Shown here: positions 17,933-27,468 of the stretch, piece after piece | Layout of the letters: each line of letters begins with the position of its first letter | Numbering within the stretch: the stretch's first letter is position 1 | Source: Bacillota bacterium | GTDB lineage: Bacteria; Bacillota; Clostridia; Oscillospirales; Acutalibacteraceae | Length of the DNA: 64,000 nt | Direction: 5' to 3' | NCBI GenBank assembly: GCA_023390175.1 | Contig: JAEWDK010000020.1 | Location: forward strand, 186,001-250,000 | The notes under the pieces: model-generated | Told to the model about the DNA's origin: nothing | Seen by the model: the letters and a program-made list of their open reading frames with translations, nothing else | The model's database searches: none | Program-made: the position numbers and the translations under genes

Positions 17933-19258
17933 TTAGCCTTTGATTGCGAGGCAGGCGTCAATTGACTTTTCAGCCGTTGTTTTGCCGGTTGCAATATTCT
18001 TGATATCTGCAAACAAGGCGGTGCGTGCGGTCTGGTTCAGGCCGTCCTGTGTTGCAGCTGCGATTCCGGTTGCGCCCTTTGTCATGTCGAGTGCCGCTTT
18101 TACAAGGGAATCCGCGTCGGTCGGCGCTGTTGTGCCGTTCTTTAATGCGGTAACCGCTGTCGCACCGAATTTGGAAACTACGTCATCCGTTGTCATTGCT
18201 TTTACAAAATCAACGCAGGCCTTCTGCTTTGCAGGATCGTCCCAGGCTTTTTTGGTAATGTAATAGCCCATGGAAAGACCGCCGATAATATCTGTTGATT
18301 TTCTTTCATTCTGGCTCGGAACATATGTAACGGTAAAATCATCTATGCTCTTTGCGTTTTGCTGGAACCAGCCGATTTTCCAGGAACCATCGATTGCGAA
18401 AGCCGCTTTGTTGTCAGCCATAAGCTGGAAGGTTTCCGCATCGCCGGCTGTTGTGGTGTTCTTTGGGAAATAACCCTTTGAATAGAGGGTTTTAATATCA
18501 TTCAGGCCGGCAGCCCATGCTTTTCCGGCAGCGTCTGTGGAAGACTTGGGCAGTGTGGTGTGGGTTGCAAGGGTATCGTGATTGAATATGCAGAATTCAA
18601 ACCAGTAGTGCGGGACTTCCTGCAGGGAACAGGCGATTGGGGTATAACCCTTTGCTTTGATTTTTTCGCAGTCCTTGAGGAACTGATCCCATGTGTAATT
18701 CGCGCCGGGGACTTCAACGCCGCTGTCTTTGAGGACTTTCTTATTTACATACAGGCCCTCCCAGTAGCCGTTTACCGGAACGGCGTAGCTCTTGCCGTCC
18801 GCAGGGGAAGCGACAAGACGGTCATCCCTCATGTTGCTTGCATAATCGGGGTACGCCTTGCGGATGTCTTCAATGCTGACAACTTTTCCGCCCTGAACGA
18901 GCTTGTTCGCATCAACGCCGTTAAAATAGAAGAGTACGTCCGGCTCGGCTCCTGTTTCAAAGTCAGCCATAATTTTTGCTTTCCACTCTTCGTTGGAAGT
19001 GCCGGAAGCATCCTTTACGGTATTGCCGGTAGCCTTTTCATAAGCCTTGTAAGCCGCTTCGTAATTTGCCCTGTTGCCGTCATCACCGCCGTACGACGTT
19101 ACGACTGTGATTTCAGCCGGTTTGGCTGCTTCAGAGGACGCCGCCTGAGAGGAAGCCGGGGCCGCCGCGGAAGACGCGGGTGTGGTTGTGCTTTGGCAGC
19201 CAACAAACATTGAGCCGCTGAGCGCCATTGCAAGAAGTAATGCAATTACTCTTTTCAT
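17933..19258 (-). CDS. ABC sugar-binding lipoprotein
   Basis: A 441-residue extracellular solute-binding protein (family 1). The signal peptide ends in a lipobox (GSMFVGC, Cys21), followed by a Ser/Ala-rich linker to about residue 48. The mature part has the usual two-lobe pattern, with FNGVDANKLVQGG, VPVNGYWEGLYVNKK and AFAIDGSW blocks. It delivers sugar to the two permeases. The neighbouring GH94 phosphorylase and mutase suggest a beta-linked disaccharide, possibly of GlcNAc; that is inference. GGAGG lies seven bases before the ATG. Confidence 0.93.
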   Translation of the reverse strand: MKRVIALLLAMALSGSMFVGCQSTTTPASSAAAPASSQAASSEAAKPAEITVVTSYGGDDGNRANYEAAYKAYEKATGNTVKDASGTSNEEWKAKIMADFETGAEPDVLFYFNGVDANKLVQGGKVVSIEDIRKAYPDYASNMRDDRLVASPADGKSYAVPVNGYWEGLYVNKKVLKDSGVEVPGANYTWDQFLKDCEKIKAKGYTPIACSLQEVPHYWFEFCIFNHDTLATHTTLPKSSTDAAGKAWAAGLNDIKTLYSKGYFPKNTTTAGDAETFQLMADNKAAFAIDGSWKIGWFQQNAKSIDDFTVTYVPSQNERKSTDIIGGLSMGYYITKKAWDDPAKQKACVDFVKAMTTDDVVSKFGATAVTALKNGTTAPTDADSLVKAALDMTKGATGIAAATQDGLNQTARTALFADIKNIATGKTTAEKSIDACLAIKG

Positions 19259-19368
19259 GATATGACCTCCATATTTTTTTGTGATACGCTTTAGGTTTTT
19301 TCCTTTGAATACTATATTACGCTTTCGCCGCCAAAAACATAATAGACAGTCTTGCCATTTGTTGTATA

Positions 19369-21123
19369 TTATTGTTTGGATTGGTCAATAGCAATAACTA
19401 TCCTGGCAACCGCGTGGCCTTTCCTGTTCATTTTAATTGAAAGGCCGCTGCTTTCCCCGTAGATAATCTTCAAACGCTGATTTACGTTGCGGATTCCCAG
19501 GTTGTTGGCGCTTTCATTTGCAGCGTCATAATCGTATGACAGCAGGCGCTCAATTCTGTCTTCATCCGCCTGCGTCATAACTCCGTCATTTTCCACTTCA
19601 AGAATCAGGCTGTCCCCTTCGCGGAAAATACGAATGAGAATCACCCCTTTTTGCTGCGGCTGAATTCCGTGCTCGACCGCATTTTCGATAATCGGCTGCA
19701 TTACCAGACGCGGAACATACAAATCCAGGAGGGAAGAATCGATTTCTTTTTTTACGGTCAGCCGCTTGCCGAGCCGTTCGGAAATAATATACAGATACGC
19801 GTCCACATACATCATTTCCTCAGAAACGTGCACAATCGGCTTTCCCTTCCGGTCCATGGCTGCGTCCAGCATGGTGGAAAGCGCTTCGATCATGCGTGAA
19901 ACCTTAACATTGTCGGAAAGCCTTGCTTCCCAGTTGATAATTTCCAGCGTATTGTTCAGAAAATGCGGATTGATTTGGGATTGGAGCGCCATAATGCGCG
20001 CGTCACGCAGCGCCAGCTCCTCCTTGTAAATCCGGTCGAACTGGTACTTCAGCTTGTACGACATGCTGTTGAACGCATCCGTCAGATACTGAAACTCGGT
20101 GCTGTGAGCGCGGCCGGAAACCTGAATGCCGAAATTGCCTTCCTCAATATTTTTCGCTTCCACAATCAGCCGGTCAATCGGGCTCGACACATTCCGGGTA
20201 AAGAACCACACCACAAGCCCGAGCAGCGGCAGAATCAGTATCACCATCCAAATCAGCGTGTTCTTAAAGCCGGAAAGCTCGGCCACAAGCGGGGAGCTGT
20301 CCACTCCGATTACATAGGAAAGGCTGTACGCCGTCCCCCGGTTCATACCTGAAATCAGGAAGTGATTCCCCCCGTTCTGCAATGTTTCGCTGTTTTCGTG
20401 AAAGGTGATTCCTAATTTCTGAGGGTCAAACTGCGTGCCGTTCAAGACCACCGGGGTGGAATTCAGCCAAATAGTGGTGCCTGTTTCCCACACGACATTT
20501 TTAATGCTTGCAAATAAACTTGCCGTATTCAGCTGCATGGTAATGACGGCATACGGCTTATAGTCGCTTCCAAGAATATTCCTGACCATATAAATCCGCC
20601 CAGCCACATTGATAAACCCGATATTCGTCCCCAGCGTTGAAGACAGCTTTTGCACCATTTCATGCACACGGCTGCCGTAATCCCGCACACCCATTGTTGC
20701 ATTGTACGCTACATTGGACGTGTAGTAAAGGTTGCCGGGTTCGCTGCAGAAATACAGCGTTGTAATCAGGAATTTATCGTCATATTTATATTGCTGGTTC
20801 AGGAAGTCAGTCACCTGATCGTACAGCGCGTTCGCGTCTTTCCCTTGCTGATAGGCATAATACGCATTTTTGATTGCCGGATTGTACGAGGCGTACCGCG
20901 AGGAGGAAATGGCGGAGTCAATCTGATTGACCGCGATGCGAACAGAATTGTTTGCCGAGGTTGTAATGGTGCCTGAAATCTGCTCATTGATGTTATTCGT
21001 AATATAGTACCCCGTTGTGCCGCTGACTACGGCGATGGGCAAAATCCAGCAAGCCACAATGATGCAGACCAACCCCCATTTTAAGGAGAACTTCCCGGGA
21101 GCTTTCCCCGTACTGATGTTCAT
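19369..21123 (-). CDS. Sensor histidine kinase (YesM-like)
   Basis: A 584-residue membrane kinase. One helix lies near residues 20-40, then a large extracellular sensor domain, a second helix near 290-310, a HAMP linker, and a His-kinase domain with the phosphorylated His in LQSQINPHFLNN. The C-terminal ATPase includes PIIENAVEHGI and ANNLGIRNVNQRL. It would sense a sugar or its binding protein outside the cell and phosphorylate the YesN-like regulator at 15113-15877. It precedes the transporter genes in the same direction. Confidence 0.93.
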   Translation of the reverse strand: MNISTGKAPGKFSLKWGLVCIIVACWILPIAVVSGTTGYYITNNINEQISGTITTSANNSVRIAVNQIDSAISSSRYASYNPAIKNAYYAYQQGKDANALYDQVTDFLNQQYKYDDKFLITTLYFCSEPGNLYYTSNVAYNATMGVRDYGSRVHEMVQKLSSTLGTNIGFINVAGRIYMVRNILGSDYKPYAVITMQLNTASLFASIKNVVWETGTTIWLNSTPVVLNGTQFDPQKLGITFHENSETLQNGGNHFLISGMNRGTAYSLSYVIGVDSSPLVAELSGFKNTLIWMVILILPLLGLVVWFFTRNVSSPIDRLIVEAKNIEEGNFGIQVSGRAHSTEFQYLTDAFNSMSYKLKYQFDRIYKEELALRDARIMALQSQINPHFLNNTLEIINWEARLSDNVKVSRMIEALSTMLDAAMDRKGKPIVHVSEEMMYVDAYLYIISERLGKRLTVKKEIDSSLLDLYVPRLVMQPIIENAVEHGIQPQQKGVILIRIFREGDSLILEVENDGVMTQADEDRIERLLSYDYDAANESANNLGIRNVNQRLKIIYGESSGLSIKMNRKGHAVARIVIAIDQSKQ

Positions 21124-21160
21124 ACGTAATCCCCGCTTTTCTTCAATTCAAAACAGGACA

Positions 21161-21188
21161 GCACACGCGTGCCAAATTGCGCGTGTGC
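21161..21188. promoter_or_regulatory. Dyad in the kinase 5' region
   Basis: GCACACGC (21161-21168) and GCGTGTGC (21181-21188) form an 8-bp inverted repeat about 40 bases before the kinase start. It has no T-run on the minus strand, so it looks more like an operator or 5'-UTR hairpin than a terminator. Confidence 0.35.
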
Positions 21189-21206
21189 TTTTATAAATTT
21201 TTATCT

Positions 21207-21215
21207 ATTATAACA
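21207..21215 (-). promoter_or_regulatory. Extended -10 promoter of the kinase gene
   Basis: On the minus strand TGTTATAAT gives a perfect -10 with the TGn extension. No good -35 is seen, because the position falls in the preceding terminator. It would start transcription about 75 bases before the kinase ATG. Confidence 0.4.
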
Positions 21216-21225
21216 TAATCCGGCC

Positions 21226-21253
21226 AAAAAGGCAGCCGCAAATTGCGGCTGCC
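21226..21253 (-). terminator. Terminator after the phosphohexomutase gene
   Basis: The near-perfect palindrome GGCAGCCGCA/TGCGGCTGCC (21231-21253) is followed on the minus strand by five T. It lies 15 bases beyond the mutase stop. Confidence 0.9.
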
Positions 21254-21268
21254 TTCCCGGAGGAAAAT

Positions 21269-22684
21269 TTATGAAAGAGAAAGGAATTGTTTTAAGACAT
21301 CGCTGGTTTCCTGCGCGGCCCGAAGGGTGGGCATTTCGCAAAAAATACGCAGCAGCGGTTCGGTGCCGGAAAAACGCGCGATAATCCAGCCTTTGTTTTT
21401 GAAGTACACCTTGCAGCCGTCCATATAGGAAACTTTTTCAATTTCGTACGGAAATTCCGGCAGCAGCTTATCCTGAAGCAGGATACCGGTTATTTTATCC
21501 TTTACCTCCTGCGAAAATTTAAAGTCGCATTCATCCATTTCGCAGGCGCCGTACCGGTCGGTGATTTCGGTATAAATTTCCGAAAGCCTGCGCCCGGTGG
21601 CCGCAATCATTTCCACCAGCAGCGCAGCGGCGTAAATTCCGTCTTTGCCCTGGATATGGCCGCGCACCGTAAGGCCGCCGGAGGATTCCCCCCCGATAAT
21701 GGCGTTCGTTTCCGCCATCTTTGAGGAAACATATTTAAACCCGACCGGAACCTCGTAACAGGTTTCGCCAAAATCCTCGGCAATGCGGTCAAGCAGATGC
21801 GTGGTGGCAATATTGCGCACCGCCGCGCCGTGCCAGCCCTTAAACTTCATCAGGTAATAATAAAGCAGGACCAATATTTTATTCGGGTGCAAAAATTCCG
21901 CCCTGTCATCAATTACGCCAAGGCGGTCCGCGTCGCCGTCGGTCGCAATTCCGATATCGCAGTGATTCTCCTCAACATAATTCATCAGCCCGGCAAGCGT
22001 TTTGCTGTTTGGCGCGGGAAGCCTGCCGCCGAACAGCGCGTCACGCCGCTCGTGAATAACGTCCACATCACAGCGCGCGGTCAAAAGGATGGTTTGCAGC
22101 GCTGTTTTGCTGACCCCGTACATTGGATCAAGCGCAATTTTCAGGTTACGGCTGCGAATCGCGTCCATATTAATGGAGCGGATAATACTGTCGATATATT
22201 GATTCATCGGATCAATCGGCTGAATCATGCCGTTCCTTACGCCGCTGTCAAACGGAATCACCTTGATTTCAGACGAATCCGTATTTTTAATATACTGCTC
22301 CAGCTCGCCGGTCAAAACCTCGTCGGCGTCACGCCCGCCCTTCATGAACACCTTGATTCCGTTGTAAATCGCCGGGTTATGGCTGGCGGTGACCGCCATT
22401 CCGTACGGAAGGCCATAATATTCCACCGTAAACATAATCAAAGGCGTCGGCGCTTCCCGGGTGATTACGCGGCAAAAAATCCCTTCGCCCGCCATCACCT
22501 CCGCAGCCCATTTAGCCGCTTCCTCCGAAAGGAAACGCCTGTCATATCCGATTACAAAACCGCTTGCGGCTTTGTCTTCCTCTTTTAGCTTTTTGGCAAT
22601 TGCGGCCGTTAACAGCTGGACATTTTCTTTGGTAAATTCATCGCCGATAACAGCCCGCCATCCGCCTGTTCCAAATTTAATCAT
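21269..22684 (-). CDS. Alpha-D-phosphohexomutase (phosphoglucomutase/phosphomannomutase family)
   Basis: A 471-residue enzyme that moves phosphate between C1 and C6 of a hexose. The phosphoserine loop is TASHNPAIYNG, the metal loop DGDADRLG and the phosphate-binding loop RFSGTEPLLR. The longest frame starts at 22951, but the first 89 codons have no family resemblance and overlap the phosphorylase gene; the Met at 22684 starts the conserved MIKFGTGGWRAVIGDE. It directly follows the GH94 phosphorylase, so its substrate is probably the sugar 1-phosphate made there. If that is GlcNAc-1-phosphate the product would be GlcNAc-6-phosphate. Confidence 0.92.
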   Translation of the reverse strand: MIKFGTGGWRAVIGDEFTKENVQLLTAAIAKKLKEEDKAASGFVIGYDRRFLSEEAAKWAAEVMAGEGIFCRVITREAPTPLIMFTVEYYGLPYGMAVTASHNPAIYNGIKVFMKGGRDADEVLTGELEQYIKNTDSSEIKVIPFDSGVRNGMIQPIDPMNQYIDSIIRSINMDAIRSRNLKIALDPMYGVSKTALQTILLTARCDVDVIHERRDALFGGRLPAPNSKTLAGLMNYVEENHCDIGIATDGDADRLGVIDDRAEFLHPNKILVLLYYYLMKFKGWHGAAVRNIATTHLLDRIAEDFGETCYEVPVGFKYVSSKMAETNAIIGGESSGGLTVRGHIQGKDGIYAAALLVEMIAATGRRLSEIYTEITDRYGACEMDECDFKFSQEVKDKITGILLQDKLLPEFPYEIEKVSYMDGCKVYFKNKGWIIARFSGTEPLLRIFCEMPTLRAAQETSDVLKQFLSLS

Positions 22685-22745
22685 ATCTTCACCACACATT
22701 TCTCCGTGCATAAAACCCGCCCTGCACGGGGAGCGCGAGCGCCGT

Positions 22746-25142
22746 TTACCCCATGACAACGCTGACCCGGTGCTTTGTTCCCGCCGCCTGCACCGGAATT
22801 CCGCCGGAAACCGCTTCCCCGTCCAGTTCCATTGTTTTAACGCCCTTGCTGACGCCGGACGGATTTTCCACGTGGATGCTATATGACGCGCCGCGCCAAA
22901 CACGGGTGACGTCAAAGGACTTCCAATCCTTTGGAATGCAGGGGTCAACAATCAGGCGGTCAAAGCCCGGCCTGATTCCAAGCAGATACCGCGTTGCGGC
23001 AAAATAGGCCCACCCGCCCGAGCCCGTCATGAACGGATGGTTTGCGCGCCCGAATGCGGTGTGGTCTTTTCCCATTACAAACTGGCAGTACGCATAGGGC
23101 TCCGCATGACGAACCTCAATTTCGTCATTTTGATTATAGGGCAGCAGCGCGTTATAAAACTTCATCGCTCTGTCACCGCGGCCAAGCTTTGCCTCCGCAC
23201 ACCAGGCCCATGGATTCGGATGGCTGAAAATCGAGCCGTTTTCCTTTACACCCGGATACACCCGGGTAACAAACCCGATTTCGTCATCATCTTTTGTGTA
23301 TGACGGCGCGTTCAGCATCAGGCCGTATTTTGTATATAAATATTTGTCAACCGAGTCCATTGCTTTTATGGCGCGTTCCTCATCGGCTGCGCCGGAGAAA
23401 ACCGCCCAGGTATTGGACTCCATATGTACCCTGCCCTCTTTATCGTGATGCGTGCCGATTTTTCTTCCGCTGGCCGTAATACCGCGGATATACCAATCGC
23501 CGTCCCAAAGATTTTCGTCACACGCCTTTTTCACTTTTGCCGCCATTTGTTCGTATTTTTCAACTTCCTGTGTTTTCCCCGCAAAACGGGATAACTCAAG
23601 GAAATGGCCGATTGCCCAATAATGGAGGAATGAAACCATGGCGCTTTCGCCGCCGCCCAAATTCAGGCAGTCGTTCCAGTCGGCGCGAAGGCCCTTGCAG
23701 ATGCCCGTGGCGCCAACCTGCTTGTCGGAAAAGTCCAGAATCCGCATCATATGCTGATAAACGGTGTCCTCGCCGCCGTCGGCATAGGTAACGGTTTCAT
23801 CCAAAAGGGAAACCTCGCCCGTTTCCTTAATGTACTCGCTGATTGCGGCTATCAGCCACAGCGCGTCGTCCGAGCAGGCGTCTTTAATCCCGTGAACCAT
23901 TTCATCCCGGCTGGGGGTGGGAACGACAGTCGGGGATTTAAAGCTTTGCTGTTTCCCCTGAAGCTTTGGATCAAACCATTCCGGCTGGAACAGGTGCAGC
24001 CCGTAGCCCTGCTGTGTAAGGCCGCGGCAAAGCTCAATAATACGCTTTCTGCACTTTTCCGGATTGGAATGCGCAACGGTCATCGCGTCCTGCGAAGTGT
24101 CCCGAAAACCGAGCCCGGTTCTGCCGCCCACTTCGATAAAGGATGCGAAGCGCGAAAACATGATATTTACCTCGGACTGGTACAAATTCCAAATATTCAG
24201 CGAAGTATTCATTCCCGGATTCGGTGTATTGACCTGCAGCTTGCTTAACTTTTCATCCCAAAAATCAGCAAGGTCGGAAAACGCCTGATCCACATTTTTC
24301 GGATCACTGTATTTTTCCCTTACGGGAAGGGCCGCCTCCCGTTTTCCGTCGCCCAGCATAAAGGCAAGCCGGGTGCTCTGCCCGGGCTGCAGAACAAGTT
24401 TTTTTTGCAGGACGGCGCAGTGATTGCCCGTTTTTTCAAAGCTGCCGGTGCATTTGCCATGTTCCACCGCAATCGGATTGCTTTCATCGCGGTATGTACC
24501 CAAAAAGCTGCTGCGCAGGCAGTCAAAGCCATCCGGTTCAAAGCTGGCGGTAAACCACTGGTAACCCAGTTCTTCATAATAAAGATCGTATTCTATGATG
24601 CCGTCCGCATAGCTGGAACCGGAAGCATACAGACTCATTTGAAAATTCTGATTGTCCATGTCGATTTGGTGAAACGAAAACTCCATATAAGAATACACGC
24701 TGAGGCGGCGGGGACGGTCTGAAGTGTTTTTCAGCGCCACATCCCACAGCTCGACCGGTTCGTTCAAAGGAATAAAAACAGTCTGAGACGCATTGATGTC
24801 ATTATAATCACAGCTGTATTTTGAATAGGACAGCCCGTGCCTGCATTCGTATTTTGCTTTTGTCAGGTCCTTTGCGACCGGCTGCCACGAAACGCTCCAA
24901 TACTCCCCCGTATCGTCGTCGCGCAGATACACATAGTGGCCGGGGCGGTCAATCGGCGCGTTCGGGCGAAACCGTGTGATGCGGTGGTACTGCGGCGATT
25001 TATAAAAAACGTAGCCGCCCGCGGTTTGGCTAAGAACGGCGCACATATCGTTTACACCGATATAATTTGTCCAGGGAACCGGTGTGTTTACGCGATCAAT
25101 GACATATTCTTTATGTTTGTCGTCAAAATAACCGTATCTCAT
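22746..25142 (-). CDS. GH94 disaccharide phosphorylase, N,N'-diacetylchitobiose phosphorylase-like
   Basis: A 798-residue cytosolic enzyme that splits a beta-1,4 disaccharide with phosphate to give a sugar 1-phosphate and a free sugar. The catalytic Asp lies in RADWNDCLNLGGGES, and EVGGRTGLGFRDTSQD is another family block. From memory of characterised members, blocks such as RPGHYVYLRDDDTGEYW and ICKGLRADWNDCLNL follow chitobiose phosphorylase more closely than cellobiose phosphorylase. Specificity still needs testing. It is transcribed with the mutase and lies upstream of a YesMN-ABC set. AAAGGAG precedes the ATG, and a TATAAT box lies 36 bases before the ATG. Confidence 0.88.
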   Translation of the reverse strand: MRYGYFDDKHKEYVIDRVNTPVPWTNYIGVNDMCAVLSQTAGGYVFYKSPQYHRITRFRPNAPIDRPGHYVYLRDDDTGEYWSVSWQPVAKDLTKAKYECRHGLSYSKYSCDYNDINASQTVFIPLNEPVELWDVALKNTSDRPRRLSVYSYMEFSFHQIDMDNQNFQMSLYASGSSYADGIIEYDLYYEELGYQWFTASFEPDGFDCLRSSFLGTYRDESNPIAVEHGKCTGSFEKTGNHCAVLQKKLVLQPGQSTRLAFMLGDGKREAALPVREKYSDPKNVDQAFSDLADFWDEKLSKLQVNTPNPGMNTSLNIWNLYQSEVNIMFSRFASFIEVGGRTGLGFRDTSQDAMTVAHSNPEKCRKRIIELCRGLTQQGYGLHLFQPEWFDPKLQGKQQSFKSPTVVPTPSRDEMVHGIKDACSDDALWLIAAISEYIKETGEVSLLDETVTYADGGEDTVYQHMMRILDFSDKQVGATGICKGLRADWNDCLNLGGGESAMVSFLHYWAIGHFLELSRFAGKTQEVEKYEQMAAKVKKACDENLWDGDWYIRGITASGRKIGTHHDKEGRVHMESNTWAVFSGAADEERAIKAMDSVDKYLYTKYGLMLNAPSYTKDDDEIGFVTRVYPGVKENGSIFSHPNPWAWCAEAKLGRGDRAMKFYNALLPYNQNDEIEVRHAEPYAYCQFVMGKDHTAFGRANHPFMTGSGGWAYFAATRYLLGIRPGFDRLIVDPCIPKDWKSFDVTRVWRGASYSIHVENPSGVSKGVKTMELDGEAVSGGIPVQAAGTKHRVSVVMG

Positions 25143-25263
25143 TCCTGTAATTCTCCTTTTGGTTATATTCTGAATAAATTATAGAACATACCCGAAGGTG
25201 AATGAATAGCAGATGTTGTAATTAATTGTATATTCTTGTGTAGCTTTTCACAGGCAGCCGGAC

Positions 25264-25303
25264 AAAAACCAAGCCGCCATACGGTGCTCCCCGTACAGCG
25301 GCT
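25264..25303 (-). terminator. Terminator after the AEC transporter gene
   Basis: An interrupted stem (AGCCGC/GCGGCT and ACGG/CCGT) is followed on the minus strand by GGTTTTTG, about 30 bases beyond the AEC stop. Confidence 0.6.
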
Positions 25304-25335
25304 AAAAAGAATCTGTTGAAAAATTATTTGAATGG

Positions 25336-26256
25336 TTACAGCAGTTTTGCGAGCAGAATAAAAAGCGGCAGGGTGAACATGGAAAGCAGCGTAGTAAAGG
25401 TAACCGCCTTCGAGGCCAGCTTTGCGTCGCCGCCGAACTGCGCGGCAAACATTACCGTATTCGCCCCCGTGGGAGCGGCGGAAAGGATCAGTACGCAGGT
25501 GGCCACCGTTTTGTCAACACCGAGCGGCAGCAGCACCGCAAAGCTCAGCAGTGGAATCAGCAGCAGCCGGATACCCGAAAGCAGATAGAGCTGTGTATCC
25601 TGAAAAATTTCTTTCAGATTAACCCTGGCAACATAGCTGCCGATGACAATCATGGCAAGAGGAGTATTCATAGATGCTAAGGAGCTGACCGGCAGCAGCA
25701 AAAGCTCGGGCAGCCGAATGGAAAACACGAACAGCGGAAGCCCGATTGCAAACCCGATCAGCCCGGGATTCACGACGATCCGTCTCCAATTTAAGCTCCG
25801 GGTACTGCTCATGCTCGCATAGCCATGCGTCCAGACAAGAAGGTTAAACGCGACCATAAACATGGAAGCGTACGCGACCCCCGCATCGCCCAAAACAGCC
25901 TGTGCGAGCGGAAGGCCCATAAACCCGCAGTTGGAATATGCAGCAGCGAACCGAAGAACCTTTTTACGCTCATTCAGACTTTTACGAAAAAACAGCATGC
26001 TCGTAAGAATACTTATCCCCATGCAAAGAATCGCCAGGCCGCCGGCAGTAAGCAGATTGCCAAGGCTCACCTGGCCAATCATATTCTGCAGGGAAGAGAT
26101 GATAATCATCGGGGTAACAACATAAAGCAGAATCGAGGTGAGCTGCTGCGCTCCGCGTTTTGTTACAGTGCCCCGCTTACCGCAGATGTAACCGGCAGCT
26201 ATCATAAGGAACAGAATCAGGACTCTTTCTACCACGGTAAGGACGGAGGTCAGCAT
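25336..26256 (-). CDS. AEC family transporter (auxin efflux carrier type)
   Basis: A 306-residue membrane protein with about ten hydrophobic helices in two five-helix halves. The last block SAAPTGANTVMFAAQFGGD is characteristic of the family. Bacterial members export or import small organic acids such as malate or malonate; the substrate is unknown here. It is transcribed divergently from the alpha/beta hydrolase gene, with an AT-rich 170-base gap between the starts. A GGAG site lies ten bases before the ATG. Confidence 0.9.
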   Translation of the reverse strand: MLTSVLTVVERVLILFLMIAAGYICGKRGTVTKRGAQQLTSILLYVVTPMIIISSLQNMIGQVSLGNLLTAGGLAILCMGISILTSMLFFRKSLNERKKVLRFAAAYSNCGFMGLPLAQAVLGDAGVAYASMFMVAFNLLVWTHGYASMSSTRSLNWRRIVVNPGLIGFAIGLPLFVFSIRLPELLLLPVSSLASMNTPLAMIVIGSYVARVNLKEIFQDTQLYLLSGIRLLLIPLLSFAVLLPLGVDKTVATCVLILSAAPTGANTVMFAAQFGGDAKLASKAVTFTTLLSMFTLPLFILLAKLL

Positions 26257-26430
26257 GGGCAGGTTGCTCCATTTCTTTTTATATTGTCACAGCAAAATTT
26301 CATATAAAGAGTATAAAATAATAAAAGTATAAGGTGCGGGCGGATGCATGTCAAGAACCCGGGCTTTTTGAATTCATTTCAACCGTCTTCTAGTTTTGAT
26401 GCTTCGTGCATAAAATTAGGCTGGAGGTGT

Positions 26431-27246
26431 ATGACTTTGTATTATGTAACAGTGGAACGCGGCGTAAAAATTGCAGTTTATGATTTAAATCCCCGGTGCG
26501 GAAAAGCTGTGTTTTTTATTCACGGCTGGCCCATCAATCATAATATGTTTGAATATCAGTTCAATGTTCTTTCCCAGCTGGGGTTTCGGTGCATTTCCGT
26601 TGACCTGCGCGGATTCGGCAATTCGGACGCGCCATGGGACGGGTATTCCTATGACCGCATGGCCGATGATATTTATGAAGTAATCCGCACCTTAAACGTA
26701 TCGGACATCACACTGGTCGGCTTTTCGATGGGCGGGCCGATTGCAATCCGTTACATGACGCGGCACAGGGGCTACAAAGTTTCAAGGCTTGTACTTTTGG
26801 CGGCGGCGGCTCCCTCCTTTACAAAGCGCGAGGGTTACCCATACGGCATGACGCCGGAAGCGGTGGATATGCTCATTGCACAGGCGTACCGCAACCGCCC
26901 GCAAATGGCGGAAGACTTCGGCCGCATGTTTTTTGCGAGCAAGGTGACGGAAGGTTTTACCCGCTGGTTCAATACCCTGAACTATTCCGCCGCAGGGCAC
27001 AGTATCATTAAAACCGCCGAATCACTCCGTGATTCCGATTTACGCGGCGACCTTGCCCAAATTCATGTACCGACCGCAATTTTTCACGGTGTACTGGACA
27101 AAATATGCCCGTATGAATTTGCGATTTTAATGAATAAGGGCATTCAAAATTCACAGCTTTTCCGATTTGAGCAGAGCGGCCACGGCGTTTTTTATGACGA
27201 ACTGGATAAATTCAACAGGGAATTAATAAATTATTTAAATTCATAA
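26431..27246 (+). CDS. Alpha/beta hydrolase
   Basis: A 271-residue enzyme. The oxyanion HG pair lies in FFIHGWP, the nucleophile Ser in GFSMGG, the acid Asp near DKICPYE and the His in QSGHGVFYDE, so the triad is complete. The pattern resembles non-haem chloroperoxidase and esterase-like hydrolases. The frame is open from 26344, but GGAGGTGT directly precedes the ATG at 26431 and family homology begins there. No lid-domain insert large enough to suggest a specific substrate is evident. Confidence 0.88.
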   Translation: MTLYYVTVERGVKIAVYDLNPRCGKAVFFIHGWPINHNMFEYQFNVLSQLGFRCISVDLRGFGNSDAPWDGYSYDRMADDIYEVIRTLNVSDITLVGFSMGGPIAIRYMTRHRGYKVSRLVLLAAAAPSFTKREGYPYGMTPEAVDMLIAQAYRNRPQMAEDFGRMFFASKVTEGFTRWFNTLNYSAAGHSIIKTAESLRDSDLRGDLAQIHVPTAIFHGVLDKICPYEFAILMNKGIQNSQLFRFEQSGHGVFYDELDKFNRELINYLNS

Positions 27247-27396
27247 AATAAGCAGAGCTTTTCAATTGTTCCTGCCCGCCTTTGGTCTAAACTGTTCCAC
27301 AAATGGGAATAGAGATATCATAATCGCACAGCGGTTATCGAATTTTATGTCCCTCCGGGTTCGTCGTTTGCACGGCGACCGCCGGAGATGGACGAT

Positions 27397-27429
27397 TATA
27401 TCACAAAAGCTTCGCTTTTATGATATAAT
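27397..27429 (+). promoter_or_regulatory. Inverted repeat overlapping a -10 box
   Basis: Two 14-base arms (27397-27410 and 27414-27427) pair with one mismatch around TTC. The right arm overlaps TATAAT (27424-27429), which would be the -10 of the downstream membrane protein. No clear -35 is seen. The layout suits a repressor site or a 5' hairpin. Confidence 0.4.
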
Positions 27430-27468
27430 AACTTCATTAAAACAGAAATAAGGAAGGCGGACATTAAA

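Noticed and set aside
22685..22951. N-terminal extension of the phosphohexomutase by 89 codons
   Set aside because: It is Arg-rich, overlaps the phosphorylase gene in another frame and lacks family resemblance.
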